A stretch of 50,127 nucleotides of DNA from JBFHNV01 sp041593595. GTDB taxonomy: Bacteria > Pseudomonadota > Gammaproteobacteria > HK1. The notes beneath the pieces were generated by a model, which saw only the letters and a list, made by a program, of their open reading frames with translations, ran no database searches and was not told the DNA's origin. Position numbers and translations under genes: made by a program. Positions 17,145 through 25,295 of the stretch are shown here, piece after piece; the first letter of the stretch is position 1, and the number at the start of each line of letters is the position of its first letter. The DNA lies in the NCBI GenBank assembly GCA_041593595.1, contig JBFHNV010000010.1, positions 1 to 50,127 of the forward strand, written 5' to 3'.

Positions 17145-18710
17145 ATGTTCATGAGTTCCGGGGATTACCGCGAGTCGCTGCGGGCGCTGAAGCCGCGGGT
17201 GTTCGTGGACGGGCGGGCGGTGGACAGCATCGCCGACGACGAGCGGCTCGCGCCGGGGGTGGCCGCCATCGGGGTGACCTACGACTATGCGCTGAAGCCC
17301 GAGTACGCAGCGGTGGCGCGGGCCACCCAGGGCACCAGCGGCAAGCCGGTCAACCGCTTCCTGCACATCAACGAGACCACCTCGGACCTGCTGGCCAAGC
17401 TCGAGTACACCCGCGTCGTGTGCCAGGAGACGGGCTGCGCCATGCGCTATCTGGTCATGGACGGCTTCAACGCGCTGTACCAGGCCGCCCATCGCATCGA
17501 CGTGGACACCGGCAGCGACCGTCACGCGCGCTTCGTGGAGTTCATGCACCACGTGCAGGACCACGACCTCACCTACGCCATCGCCATGACCGACGCGAAG
17601 GGGGATCGCTCGCTGCGTCCCTCCGAGCAGCCGAACCCGGACAGCTACGTGCACGTGGTGGAGCGCCGCGCGGGCGGCGTGGTGATCTCGGGCACCAAGG
17701 CCATCGTCACGTCCGCGCCCTACGTGCACGGCCTGCTGGTGCTGCCGGGGCGCGCCATGACCACCGAGGACAAGGACTTCGCCATCGCCTGCGCGGTGCC
17801 CCTGGACGCCGAGGGACTCACCATCGTCGCCCGCCCCGCGGGTCGCCCCGGCGAGAGCAAGGCCGTTTTCAGCGGGCGCTACGGCCAGAGCACCGGTGTG
17901 TGCATCTTCGATCGCGTCTTCGTGCCCTACGAGCGGGTGTTCATCGACGGCGAGTGGCAGCACTCGGAGTTCCTGACGAAGTCCTATGCGACGCACCACC
18001 GCCACACCTGTATCGGGGCACGCGCCGGCTTCGGCGATCTGCTGATCGGCGCCGGTGCATTGATGGTGGAGGCCAACGGCCTGTGCCTCAAGCGTCACGG
18101 CCACCTGCGCAACACCATGGTGGATCTCATCAAGACCGTGGAGGGCTTCTACGCCTGCGGCGTGGCGGCGAGCGTGTACGGGGTGCGCGATCCGGCGGGC
18201 AACATGGAGCCGGAGCCGGTGTACTCCAACATCGGCAAGCTGCTGCTGGCGACCCAGATCTACGACATGCACCGCCTGGCCCACGAGGTGTCCGGCGGGC
18301 TGGTGGTAACGCTGCCGAATCCGGAGGAGGACCACAACCCGGAGACCGCGGCGGACCTGGCGGCGGTGCTGCAGGGACGCCCGGACGTGCCCTACGCCCA
18401 GCGCGCGAGCGTCGCGCGCTTCATCGAGGACCTCACGGCCTCCTATGCCGGCGGCTGGATGTCCACCATCAGCCTGCACGGTGGCGGCTCGCCGGAGGCC
18501 ATGAAGCGCGAGATCCACCGCCGCTACCCCATCGCCGAACGCCAGGCCCTGGTGCAGCGGCTGATGGAGCGCGGCGTGCTGGCGGACGCGGGCGCCGCCG
18601 ACTCGCCGCAGCCGGGCCAGTGCTGCGACACCGGCTGCACGGTGCCGGAGATGCCCGCCGTGCCCGTCGTGCCCACCCGAAACCAGAAGCTCGCGGGCAG
18701 CGACGATTGA
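17145..18710 (+). CDS. 4-hydroxybutyryl-CoA dehydratase/HpaB family flavoprotein
   Basis: 521 residues. Overall it follows 4-hydroxybutyryl-CoA dehydratase (AbfD): SSGDYRESLRALKPRVF at the start, AMTDAKGDRSLRPSEQ in the flavin region, MDGFNALY and GGLVVTLPNPEED later. AbfD binds a [4Fe-4S] cluster through C99, C103, H292 and C299 (recalled). By eye the matching positions here are C98, Y102, H285 and A292, so two of four ligands are absent. It may be a flavin-only monooxygenase or dehydrogenase. A Pro-rich tail with CCDTGC after about 485 is extra. The ATG chosen is two codons before a second one. The neighbouring CoA transferase is divergent. Confidence 0.8.
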   Translation: MFMSSGDYRESLRALKPRVFVDGRAVDSIADDERLAPGVAAIGVTYDYALKPEYAAVARATQGTSGKPVNRFLHINETTSDLLAKLEYTRVVCQETGCAMRYLVMDGFNALYQAAHRIDVDTGSDRHARFVEFMHHVQDHDLTYAIAMTDAKGDRSLRPSEQPNPDSYVHVVERRAGGVVISGTKAIVTSAPYVHGLLVLPGRAMTTEDKDFAIACAVPLDAEGLTIVARPAGRPGESKAVFSGRYGQSTGVCIFDRVFVPYERVFIDGEWQHSEFLTKSYATHHRHTCIGARAGFGDLLIGAGALMVEANGLCLKRHGHLRNTMVDLIKTVEGFYACGVAASVYGVRDPAGNMEPEPVYSNIGKLLLATQIYDMHRLAHEVSGGLVVTLPNPEEDHNPETAADLAAVLQGRPDVPYAQRASVARFIEDLTASYAGGWMSTISLHGGGSPEAMKREIHRRYPIAERQALVQRLMERGVLADAGAADSPQPGQCCDTGCTVPEMPAVPVVPTRNQKLAGSDD

Positions 18711-19855
18711 GCGCGGAGGATCCGCCACCGTCTTCCGACAAGGGCGCCGGCGACCGCGGCGCCCGCAGCAGGCCCTCCCCGCCCCGCTCCTGGCTGGCGC
18801 GCATCGACGCGGCGCGCCTGTCGCGCACGCTCGCCATCGGTGCGGTGGGCGGCGCGGTGTTCTTCGCCTTCAAGCTGCCGCTGGCGTGGATGCTGGGCGC
18901 GATGGTGTTCACCACCGTGGCCGCGCTCTCGGGCGCGTCGCTCAGGCTGCCGCCGACGATGCGCGGCGTGTTCATCACCATCATCGGCGTGTTCCTGGGC
19001 AGCGCCTTCACTCCGGACGTGCTGGATCGCATCGCGCAATGGCCGCTGAGCATCGCGGGGCTGGTGCTCTACGTGGGCGCCGTGACCGGCGTGCTCTACG
19101 CCTACTTCCGCCGCGTGCAGGGCTTCGACCCGGTGACCGCGTATTTCTCCGCCACCCCCGGCGGCCTCTCGGAGATGGTGATCGCCGGCGGCGCCATGGG
19201 CGGCGACGACCGGCGCATCGCGCTGGTGCACGCGGCCCGGGTGCTGATGGTGGTGATGATCATCCCCTTCGGCTTCCGCTGGGTGGAGGGCGAAGCGGCG
19301 ATCACCACCGGCCAGGGTCTCGCACTCGCCGACGCGGAGTGGCGGGAGATGGGGATCCTGCTGGCCTGCGCGGTGGTGGGGCCGTTCATCGGCCGGTTCC
19401 TGCGCCTGCCCGCCTACCGCATGGTGGGCCCCATGCTCGCGAGCGCCGCGGTGCACCTGAGCGGGCTGTCGCACTCGCCGCCGCCCTGGGAGCTGGTGGC
19501 GCTGGCGCAGGTGGTGGTGGGCTGCGCGGTGGGCTCGCGCTTCTCCGGCGTGCCGCTCAGGCAGGTGGCCTCCACCATCGGCGCGTCGGTGGGTTCCACC
19601 ACCCTGATGCTGCTCACCACCCTGGCGTTCGCCTGGGGCGTGGACGCGATCACCGGTCTCGGCCTCGAGCCGCTGATCCTGTCCTACTCCCCGGGCGGTC
19701 TCGCCGAGATGAGCCTCATCGCGCTGGCGCTGGGCATCGAGACCGCGTTCGTGGCCACCCACCACGTGATCCGCATCGGCCTCATCGTGATCTCCGCGCC
19801 GCTGCTGTTCCGCCTCATCGAGCGCTGGTCGGGGCGGCGGGATCCCAGCGGCTAG
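18707..19855 (+). CDS. AbrB-family integral membrane protein
   Basis: About 382 residues with some ten hydrophobic segments after a charged, Pro-rich N-terminus. The protein has two related halves: each carries a YF/YS-x-x-PGGL-x-EM signature (FSATPGGLSEMVIAGGAMG and SYSPGGLAEMSLIALALG), as in the membrane family called AbrB (Pfam) and sometimes mislabelled ammonia monooxygenase. It is probably a transporter or exporter. The likely start is TTG at 18707, overlapping the previous stop (ATTGA); no closer ATG exists. Coupling to the dehydratase-family gene suggests it moves a related metabolite. Its stop codon overlaps that of the convergent cyclase gene. Confidence 0.8.
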   Translation: MSAEDPPPSSDKGAGDRGARSRPSPPRSWLARIDAARLSRTLAIGAVGGAVFFAFKLPLAWMLGAMVFTTVAALSGASLRLPPTMRGVFITIIGVFLGSAFTPDVLDRIAQWPLSIAGLVLYVGAVTGVLYAYFRRVQGFDPVTAYFSATPGGLSEMVIAGGAMGGDDRRIALVHAARVLMVVMIIPFGFRWVEGEAAITTGQGLALADAEWREMGILLACAVVGPFIGRFLRLPAYRMVGPMLASAAVHLSGLSHSPPPWELVALAQVVVGCAVGSRFSGVPLRQVASTIGASVGSTTLMLLTTLAFAWGVDAITGLGLEPLILSYSPGGLAEMSLIALALGIETAFVATHHVIRIGLIVISAPLLFRLIERWSGRRDPSG

Positions 19856-21114
19856 GCCGCAGGTGACGGCGCCAGTTCCGCCAGCGTGTGCACCTCCTGT
19901 TCGCGCGCGACACCCGGAAGCACGTGCCGCCCGAGCGAGACCCACTGGCCCGGGAGGATCTCGGCGAAGTCCGAGGACACCACCACCGGTACGCCCAGCA
20001 CCTTGCACAGGGACTCCATCTTGGCCGCGTGGTTGGCGGTGGCGCCCACCACGGAGAACTCCACCCGCGACGGCACCCCGATGTTGCCGTACATCACGTC
20101 TCCCACGTGCAGGCCGATGCCGTAGCCGATGGGCGGCAGCCCGCCGCGCACGCGTCGCACGTTCAGCGCCGACACCCGCGCCACGGCGTCGCGGGCGGCC
20201 ACCAGCGCAGTGGCGCACGCGGCCCGGTGCACCGGGCACATGCGCACGTCCTTCGCGTGGTGACCTACCATGGGAAATACGGCCAGCACCGCGTCGCCGA
20301 TGAAGCGCAGGACCTCGCCACCGTGGTCCAGCACCGCGCCGGCGATACACTCGAAAAAGTCGTTGAGCAGGGCGAGGAAGTCCCCGAGCGGCATCTCGCC
20401 TGACAGGCGCGTGGAGTCGCGGAGATCCGCGAACCAGATGACCGCGTGGATCACCTCACCGGAGCCGCGGGCAATACTGCCCGCATAGACGCGCTCGCCG
20501 GCGTCGGGACCCAGGTAGGCCCGCAAGATGTTGCGCGCGGCCTGCTCCTTGATGCTCACCTTGCAGGCAACCGCCAAACGGCGCTCGATGCGCTTGAGCA
20601 CCGCGAGCTCCTCGTCTCGAAACCCGCCTGGCCGCCCCGTGGCCCAGGAGCCCACCAGGCAGTCGGAGCCGGCTGGCTCGTGCCCCTCGCAGGCGCCGAA
20701 GTTGACGCCCCACGCCGAGTAGTCTGACAGGCCCTGGGCGCGAAGGTGGTCGAGCGGCGGCACTCGTGGCGCCGGCGCGCTGTCTTCGAGGCGGTGACGC
20801 GTGCGACCGATACCGGACCCGGCGGCGGCCCCTGCGGGCACGGCTTCGAGCGCTTCCCGCAGATCGCCGTCGCGATGCTCGCGCCGCGCCAGTCCGCGCC
20901 CGGCCTGCCAGGTGAGGGTCACGGCGCGAAACAGCGGGTGCAGGGTGCGGTAGCCCAGATGGGCGCGCGCCAGCGGGATGCGGGCCGCGACGAGTCGGTC
21001 GCAGCAGCCGGTGAGCAGCTCCGCCGGGTCGCACGCGCCGAGGGCACGGTCCATGAGCCAGTTGGCGAGCGCGTCGACCCGCGCGCCATCGACCGCCGCC
21101 GGCTGCACGGCCAC
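19852..21114 (-). CDS. Class III adenylate/guanylate cyclase
   Basis: 420 residues. Residues 1-190 form an uncharacterised N-terminal sensor-like part; 215-410 form the cyclase domain. Metal ligands are D230 (FADLRDST) and D274 (RFIGDAVLAVF). The transition-state Asn is N361 in GATANHAAKMES, but the family Arg two turns on is K365, and the adenine-selecting Lys of KxxGD is R270. Activity and base choice are therefore uncertain. The GTG start lies one base after the MerR stop codon, so the two genes are translationally coupled. A soluble enzyme is expected, as no membrane segment is present. Product would be cAMP or cGMP. Confidence 0.85.
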   Translation of the reverse strand: MAVQPAAVDGARVDALANWLMDRALGACDPAELLTGCCDRLVAARIPLARAHLGYRTLHPLFRAVTLTWQAGRGLARREHRDGDLREALEAVPAGAAAGSGIGRTRHRLEDSAPAPRVPPLDHLRAQGLSDYSAWGVNFGACEGHEPAGSDCLVGSWATGRPGGFRDEELAVLKRIERRLAVACKVSIKEQAARNILRAYLGPDAGERVYAGSIARGSGEVIHAVIWFADLRDSTRLSGEMPLGDFLALLNDFFECIAGAVLDHGGEVLRFIGDAVLAVFPMVGHHAKDVRMCPVHRAACATALVAARDAVARVSALNVRRVRGGLPPIGYGIGLHVGDVMYGNIGVPSRVEFSVVGATANHAAKMESLCKVLGVPVVVSSDFAEILPGQWVSLGRHVLPGVAREQEVHTLAELAPSPAA

Positions 21115-21115
21115 G

Positions 21116-22108
21116 TCAGTCGATGTCCAGCCCTTCGTGGGCCGCGACGCGCTCCAGGGCGTCCTCGAACAGGGCGCGGCTGGTGGCGGCGGTGATGCGC
21201 AGGTAGCGGTGCAGGGCCGCGTCCTTGTCGTCGCGGCTCTCGCAACCGGCGCTGTACTCCTCGAATGCGGTGAGGCTCATCACCAGGTCGGCCAGGTGGC
21301 GGGGGCACTCGCAGGCGATGCTGTTGGACATGCCCGCGACCCGCGCCAGGGTCTCCGGATTCCAGCGCGGCGGTGCGATGACGGCCTCGTCGGCGAGCGG
21401 CCTCGGCACCGCGGTTGGCGGCCAGCCCTCGCCCAGCGAGACCACCAGGCCGAGGCACAGGCGCTCGATCTCGGTGGCGTCCGCCGGCGCCCGCACCAGA
21501 GCTACCTCCGGGCGGCGCAGCGCGTCCAGGTCACCGCGTGCGCCGAAGCCGTAGACCACCAGCGCGGCGCCTGCGCCCAGCGCATCCATGGCCGCCAGCA
21601 GCGACTTCGCGCTATCCGTGGTGACGGTGGGGCATTCCAGCAGGAGCACGTCCGGCGACTTGCCACCCAGCGATGTTGCGGCCTCCTCCACCGTTTCGGC
21701 GGAAGCGACGATGTGCACGCGGCGCATGCGCCGGGCATCCTGGGTCAGGAGCAGGGGCAGCGCGCCGCCCACGGCCGCGACGCGGACCTTGTCCTGGACA
21801 GGCACCGGACCGCTGTCCACCGCAGCATCGTGGCTTTCCCGGAACAGCCGCTCGAGCTCCTCCACGTCCAGCGCAGACAGCTCCGCCAGTGCCATGCCGC
21901 CCTGGGCGAGGTCCTTGACCAGCGCGAGCCGCTTCACGTCCCGGGCCGAGTAGAGGCGCTCGCCGCCCGGGCTTCGCCGCGGTGACACGACACCGTAGCG
22001 GTCTTCCCACTTGCGCAGGGTGTGGGTGGAGATTCCGGTCAGGCGCGCTGCGGCGCCGATGCGGTAGGCGGGCTGGTGCCCGTTGTCCTGTGCAATCTGC
22101 TCTGCCAT
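21116..22108 (-). CDS. MerR-family regulator with receiver-like middle and C-terminal Cys/His domain
   Basis: 330 residues. The MerR helix-turn-helix and wing occupy 15-60 (YRIGAAARLTGISTHTLRKWEDRYG, then SPGGERLY). Residues about 105-225 have alternating strands and helices like a receiver or B12-binding fold, yet the DxHxxG cobalamin motif is absent. The C-terminal part carries CECPRH (266-271) and an FEEYSAGC stretch, which I recall from similar gammaproteobacterial MerR proteins. It probably controls nearby promoters in response to an unknown signal. The start chosen has only a weak ribosome site; the frame runs on upstream to 22213 without family features. It is coupled to the cyclase gene. 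Confidence 0.85.
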   Translation of the reverse strand: MAEQIAQDNGHQPAYRIGAAARLTGISTHTLRKWEDRYGVVSPRRSPGGERLYSARDVKRLALVKDLAQGGMALAELSALDVEELERLFRESHDAAVDSGPVPVQDKVRVAAVGGALPLLLTQDARRMRRVHIVASAETVEEAATSLGGKSPDVLLLECPTVTTDSAKSLLAAMDALGAGAALVVYGFGARGDLDALRRPEVALVRAPADATEIERLCLGLVVSLGEGWPPTAVPRPLADEAVIAPPRWNPETLARVAGMSNSIACECPRHLADLVMSLTAFEEYSAGCESRDDKDAALHRYLRITAATSRALFEDALERVAAHEGLDID

Positions 22109-22282
22109 GGGTCGAATGCAATACCTGGACAGTTGTTGGACAGATGGTACCCGTGAAGCCGGGAGCCCGCCGGACTTTCGCCGCCGGCAGAAAAAGCGCG
22201 GCCGCGACGCCATGGCTGGCGTGCGGCCGCAAGCGGCGGGAAGCAGGTGGGGGAGGAGGGAGTACTCCCCGCCGTGTTCGCA

Positions 22283-23662
22283 CTACATGAGGGCGGCGGC
22301 GGTCTCCTTCAAGCGGTTGCGCAGGGTATCGAGCGCCCGGTTCTGGATCTGGCGGGTGCGCTCCCGGGTGATGCCGAGAATCGCTCCGATTTCCTCGAGG
22401 GTGTGGGCCTCGGTGCCGCCGAGCCCCATGCGCAGGCTCAGGATGGTGGCCTCACGTCTCGGGAGCCGTGCAATCTCGCGGCGCACGATGTCGCTCAGCT
22501 CGCCGTTGTGAACGGTATCCACCGCATCCTGCTGCTCCTCGTCCGACACCAGATCCAGGAAGTGGGTGTCCTCGCCCGGGCGCATGGGCGCGTCCAGGGA
22601 GAGGGAGCGATTTGCCGCGTTCAGGGCCCGCTCCACCACGTCCACCGACAGACCCGATGCCGCGGCCAGCTCCGGCACGCCCGGCTCACGGCCAGTCTCC
22701 TGGTGAATTCGCGAGGCGATGCCGCGGACGCGAATCATCTTGTCGTGAATGTGTGCCGGGACCCGCACGGTTCGCCGCTGGTTGGCGATGGCCCGGGTCA
22801 CCGCCTGCCAGATCCAGGTGCTCGCGTAGGTGGAGAACTTGAAGCCCAGCGCAGGCTCGAACTTCTCGATGGCCCGGAGCAGCCCGATGGAGCCCTCCTG
22901 GACCAGATCGTCGTAGCCGATGCCGTTGTTGACGAACTTGCCGGCGATGGAAAACACCAGCCGCAGGTTGCACTCCAGCATCACTCGCCGCGCCTCCTGG
23001 AAGCGGATCTCGCAGGCGGCGGCCTGCTCGAGCGCTCGCTGGAGGCCGGCACGGTCCGCCACGCCCGGCGACTGCAGTGCCTCGCGCGCGACGACCTGGA
23101 GCTCGCACAGCATGGCAAACGCGGGCGCTGCGTCCGCGAACTGCACGCTCAAGTCCATGGGCGCCTCGACGGGGACGGCATCGCCGCACTCTTTCAGCCA
23201 CAGCTCATGGCGAAGCTTCAGGGCCGCCATGCGCGCCCGGGGTCCTTCACCTCCGGCCTTGCCGCCCTCGCCCTCGCCGGCCTGGGTGGGCATCCCCGAG
23301 GGCCACTGCAGCACTTCGCCGGGCGGACGCTCGCCCACCACTGCCCGGTCCCACTGGCTGACCAGGTGCGCGACGCATGCCGAGAAGCCCGACAGCGCCT
23401 GCGTCATGCCGCGGCGCGCGTCTCCCAGCCGCTGGCCCAGCTCCCGCTCCTGGTCGTAGTTCAGCAGCTTCCGTCCGTACGCCACCCGCAGGAAGGGGTT
23501 GTGGCGGGCGTCGCCGTCCTCGCTCTCGGGAAGCGTGCGGAACGCATCCATGAAGGAGTCGCCACCCTCGGTGTCCATGTCGTCATCGAAGGCCAGCTCC
23601 TGGAAGCCGTCCAGCTCCTCGGGCTCGCCGCTGACGGCGTCGTGGGTGTCCTGGAAGTCCAT
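22283..23662 (-). CDS. Sigma-70 family RNA polymerase sigma factor (RpoD/RpoS-like)
   Basis: 459 residues. Region 1.2 is near 55-85 (NPFLRVAYGRKLLNYDQE), region 2 at 225-305 (NLRLVFSIAGKFVNNGIGYDD, FSTYASTWIWQAVTRAI), region 3 at about 305-380 and region 4 at 390-455 with the helix-turn-helix TLEEIGAILGITRERTRQI. Between 1.2 and 2 lies a 130-residue divergent insert. The region 2.4 WIWQAVTRAIANQRRTVRVP is housekeeping-like, so it should read a near-consensus promoter; it is neither an ECF factor nor clearly RpoS. The ATG follows GAGGAG. It lies 174 bases upstream of the MerR gene on the same strand, possibly one unit. Confidence 0.9.
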   Translation of the reverse strand: MDFQDTHDAVSGEPEELDGFQELAFDDDMDTEGGDSFMDAFRTLPESEDGDARHNPFLRVAYGRKLLNYDQERELGQRLGDARRGMTQALSGFSACVAHLVSQWDRAVVGERPPGEVLQWPSGMPTQAGEGEGGKAGGEGPRARMAALKLRHELWLKECGDAVPVEAPMDLSVQFADAAPAFAMLCELQVVAREALQSPGVADRAGLQRALEQAAACEIRFQEARRVMLECNLRLVFSIAGKFVNNGIGYDDLVQEGSIGLLRAIEKFEPALGFKFSTYASTWIWQAVTRAIANQRRTVRVPAHIHDKMIRVRGIASRIHQETGREPGVPELAAASGLSVDVVERALNAANRSLSLDAPMRPGEDTHFLDLVSDEEQQDAVDTVHNGELSDIVRREIARLPRREATILSLRMGLGGTEAHTLEEIGAILGITRERTRQIQNRALDTLRNRLKETAAALM

Positions 23663-23729
23663 GTTGCTCCTCCTCAGTCGGGCCGAGACCCGGATTATGT
23701 CTTAGTTTCGTCGAGTTCAACTACACGAT

Positions 23730-23758
23730 AACTTAGACAATAACGATCAAGCAGTCAA
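23730..23758 (-). promoter_or_regulatory. Candidate promoter of the sigma factor gene
   Basis: On the minus strand TTGACT (23758-23753) and TAAGTT (23735-23730) are separated by 17 bases, 68 bases before the sigma-factor ATG, in an unusually AT-rich stretch (23700-23780). The -35 matches five of six consensus positions, the -10 only three. Confidence 0.5.
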
Positions 23759-23870
23759 CATCTTTTGCGGCTCATATAGACATACCCTTGACATCCCAGC
23801 AGCCGCTCCTCCGGGGCGGGCCGTCGGTACCTGCCGGCCGGACGCCGGAGTGGCCCCCGCCGGCGACCCT

Positions 23871-24791
23871 TCAGACCGGCTCCAGGATCCCCTCGCGCTC
23901 CGGGTACTCCTTGTCGAGCTTCGCCAGCAGCCACTCCCGGAACGCCTCGATCTTGGGCTCGTCCGCATGGTCCATCGGGTAGACCAGGTAGTAGCCGCTC
24001 TCGCTCGGCACCTCCACCTGGAACGGCGCCACCAGCGATCCCTGGCGCACGTGGTCCTCGACGAACTCCAGGTTGGCGATGGCCACCCCGAGCCCGGACT
24101 TCGCCGCCTCCAGCGCCAGTGGGGTGGACTGGAACTTCGGGCCCCGCTCCGCGTCCACGCCGGTCACACCCGCGACCTCGAGCCAGTTGCGCCACTGGCC
24201 GATGCGCGGCAGCGCGTGCAGCAGGGTGCAGTTGCGGATGTCGTCCGGCGTGCGCAGTTCGTGGTCCTCCAGGTAGCGCGGAGCGCACACGGGGACGCAG
24301 TGCTCGGCCATGATGCGCACGCTGGCGAGCCCCTGGGGGAACTCCCCGGCGCTGTAGTTGATGGACAGGTCGATATCGGAGTTGGCGAAGTCGGCGAAGC
24401 TCATGGTGGTGCACATGCGGATCTCCAGCTCCGGGTGGTCTACCTGGAACTCCGACATGCGCGGCACCAGCCAGCCGGTGGCGAAAGTGGGGGCCACGGC
24501 GATATTGAGGAGGTTGCCCTCCGGCCGGCGCATCATCCGCTGGCTGGCGGCATTGATCTGATCCAGCGCCTGGGTCACCGAGCGCAGGAAGTCCCTGGCC
24601 TTGGGTGTGAGCACCACGTTGCGGCCGCTGCGTCGGAACAGCTTGGTGCCGAAGAACTCCTCCAGCGCCCGCACCTGATGACTGATGGCAGAGGGGGTGA
24701 CGCTCAGCTCCTCTGCCGCCTGGTTGAAGTTGCCGCGCCGGGCCGCCGCCTCGAAGGCACGAACCGCGTTCAGGGGCGGGAGTCTTCTCAT
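23871..24791 (-). CDS. LysR-family regulator, GcvA-like
   Basis: 306 residues. The winged helix-turn-helix is at 5-64 (NAVRAFEAAARRGNFNQAAEELSVTPSAISHQVRALEEFFG), followed by a substrate-binding domain from about 92. GcvA-type features are the LPPLNAVRAFEAAAR start and the later ATGWLVPRMSEFQ. It binds T-N11-A operators and usually controls a divergent gene as well as itself. Here a divergent small gene starts at 24942, and a matching inverted repeat lies at 24862-24884. The effector is unknown. It is not close enough to the sigma gene to be in its operon: 208 bases, including a candidate promoter, separate them. Confidence 0.92.
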   Translation of the reverse strand: MRRLPPLNAVRAFEAAARRGNFNQAAEELSVTPSAISHQVRALEEFFGTKLFRRSGRNVVLTPKARDFLRSVTQALDQINAASQRMMRRPEGNLLNIAVAPTFATGWLVPRMSEFQVDHPELEIRMCTTMSFADFANSDIDLSINYSAGEFPQGLASVRIMAEHCVPVCAPRYLEDHELRTPDDIRNCTLLHALPRIGQWRNWLEVAGVTGVDAERGPKFQSTPLALEAAKSGLGVAIANLEFVEDHVRQGSLVAPFQVEVPSESGYYLVYPMDHADEPKIEAFREWLLAKLDKEYPEREGILEPV

Positions 24792-24861
24792 GAGCCTGTC
24801 TCGTGAATTTGTCTCATATATCAGCTTAGAAAGTATCGTTTGTCAACGCCTGAATGGTGAC

Positions 24862-24884
24862 CTATTCTGCGAATCACCGAATAG
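24862..24884. promoter_or_regulatory. Candidate LysR operator
   Basis: CTATTC (24862-24867) and GAATAG (24879-24884) form a perfect 6-bp inverted repeat with an 11-base centre. It sits between the LysR gene and the divergent 64-residue gene, and matches the T-N11-A shape expected of LysR operators. A second hairpin (CACGAT/ATCGTG, 24893-24909) lies next to it. Confidence 0.6.
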
Positions 24885-24941
24885 AAAAGCATCACGATTT
24901 CTCATCGTGTGTTGAAAGAATGAACTGAGAGGAATTCATCT

Positions 24942-25136
24942 ATGTCAGTCATCGACCTGAACTACGCGAATGCCGCCGCCCTGCCCCGCCCCGTGCTGCG
25001 AGCCCCGGCGCTGCCGCGGGTCCTGGTGAGCCTTCTGGCCGAGTCGATGCAGGTGCTCAAAGGGGGCCTGACCCCGACAGACCGCATCGCTCCGGAGATC
25101 CACGGCGCCCTGCGCCGCGACCTGGGTCTGGACTGA
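24942..25136 (+). CDS. 64-residue protein of unknown function
   Basis: A short frame with a good ribosome site (GAGAGGA, 8-9 bases before the ATG), in a position divergent from the LysR gene and followed by a strong terminator at 25256-25283. Together these suggest a real, separately transcribed gene. The product is mainly helical by eye, with a Pro-rich start (MSVIDLNYANAAALPRP) and an end RRDLGLD. That end slightly recalls DUF1127 proteins, which finish in RDIGL, but the usual motif is not present. It may be a LysR-controlled small protein. No function can be given. Confidence 0.6.
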   Translation: MSVIDLNYANAAALPRPVLRAPALPRVLVSLLAESMQVLKGGLTPTDRIAPEIHGALRRDLGLD

Positions 25137-25255
25137 GGCAGGCACCGGAACCAGTCGCTTCCCAGAATCCGCGCCGGGCCGGTGCAGCAGGGACGCTGCA
25201 GCCTCTCTCCTCCCCCGGTGCGTATGCGTCCGGGCCAATCGGACGTTCTTCGATG

Positions 25256-25283
25256 ACCGCCCCGTTCCGGGGCGGTTTTTTTT
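25256..25283 (+). terminator. Rho-independent terminator
   Basis: A 9-bp perfect G/C-rich stem (ACCGCCCCG at 25256-25264, complement at 25268-25276) with a 3-base loop runs into eight T residues (25276-25283). It ends the transcript of the 64-residue gene, 120 bases after its stop. It is one of only two clear intrinsic terminators in the window. Confidence 0.92.
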
Positions 25284-25295
25284 CGGGCGGCCGCC

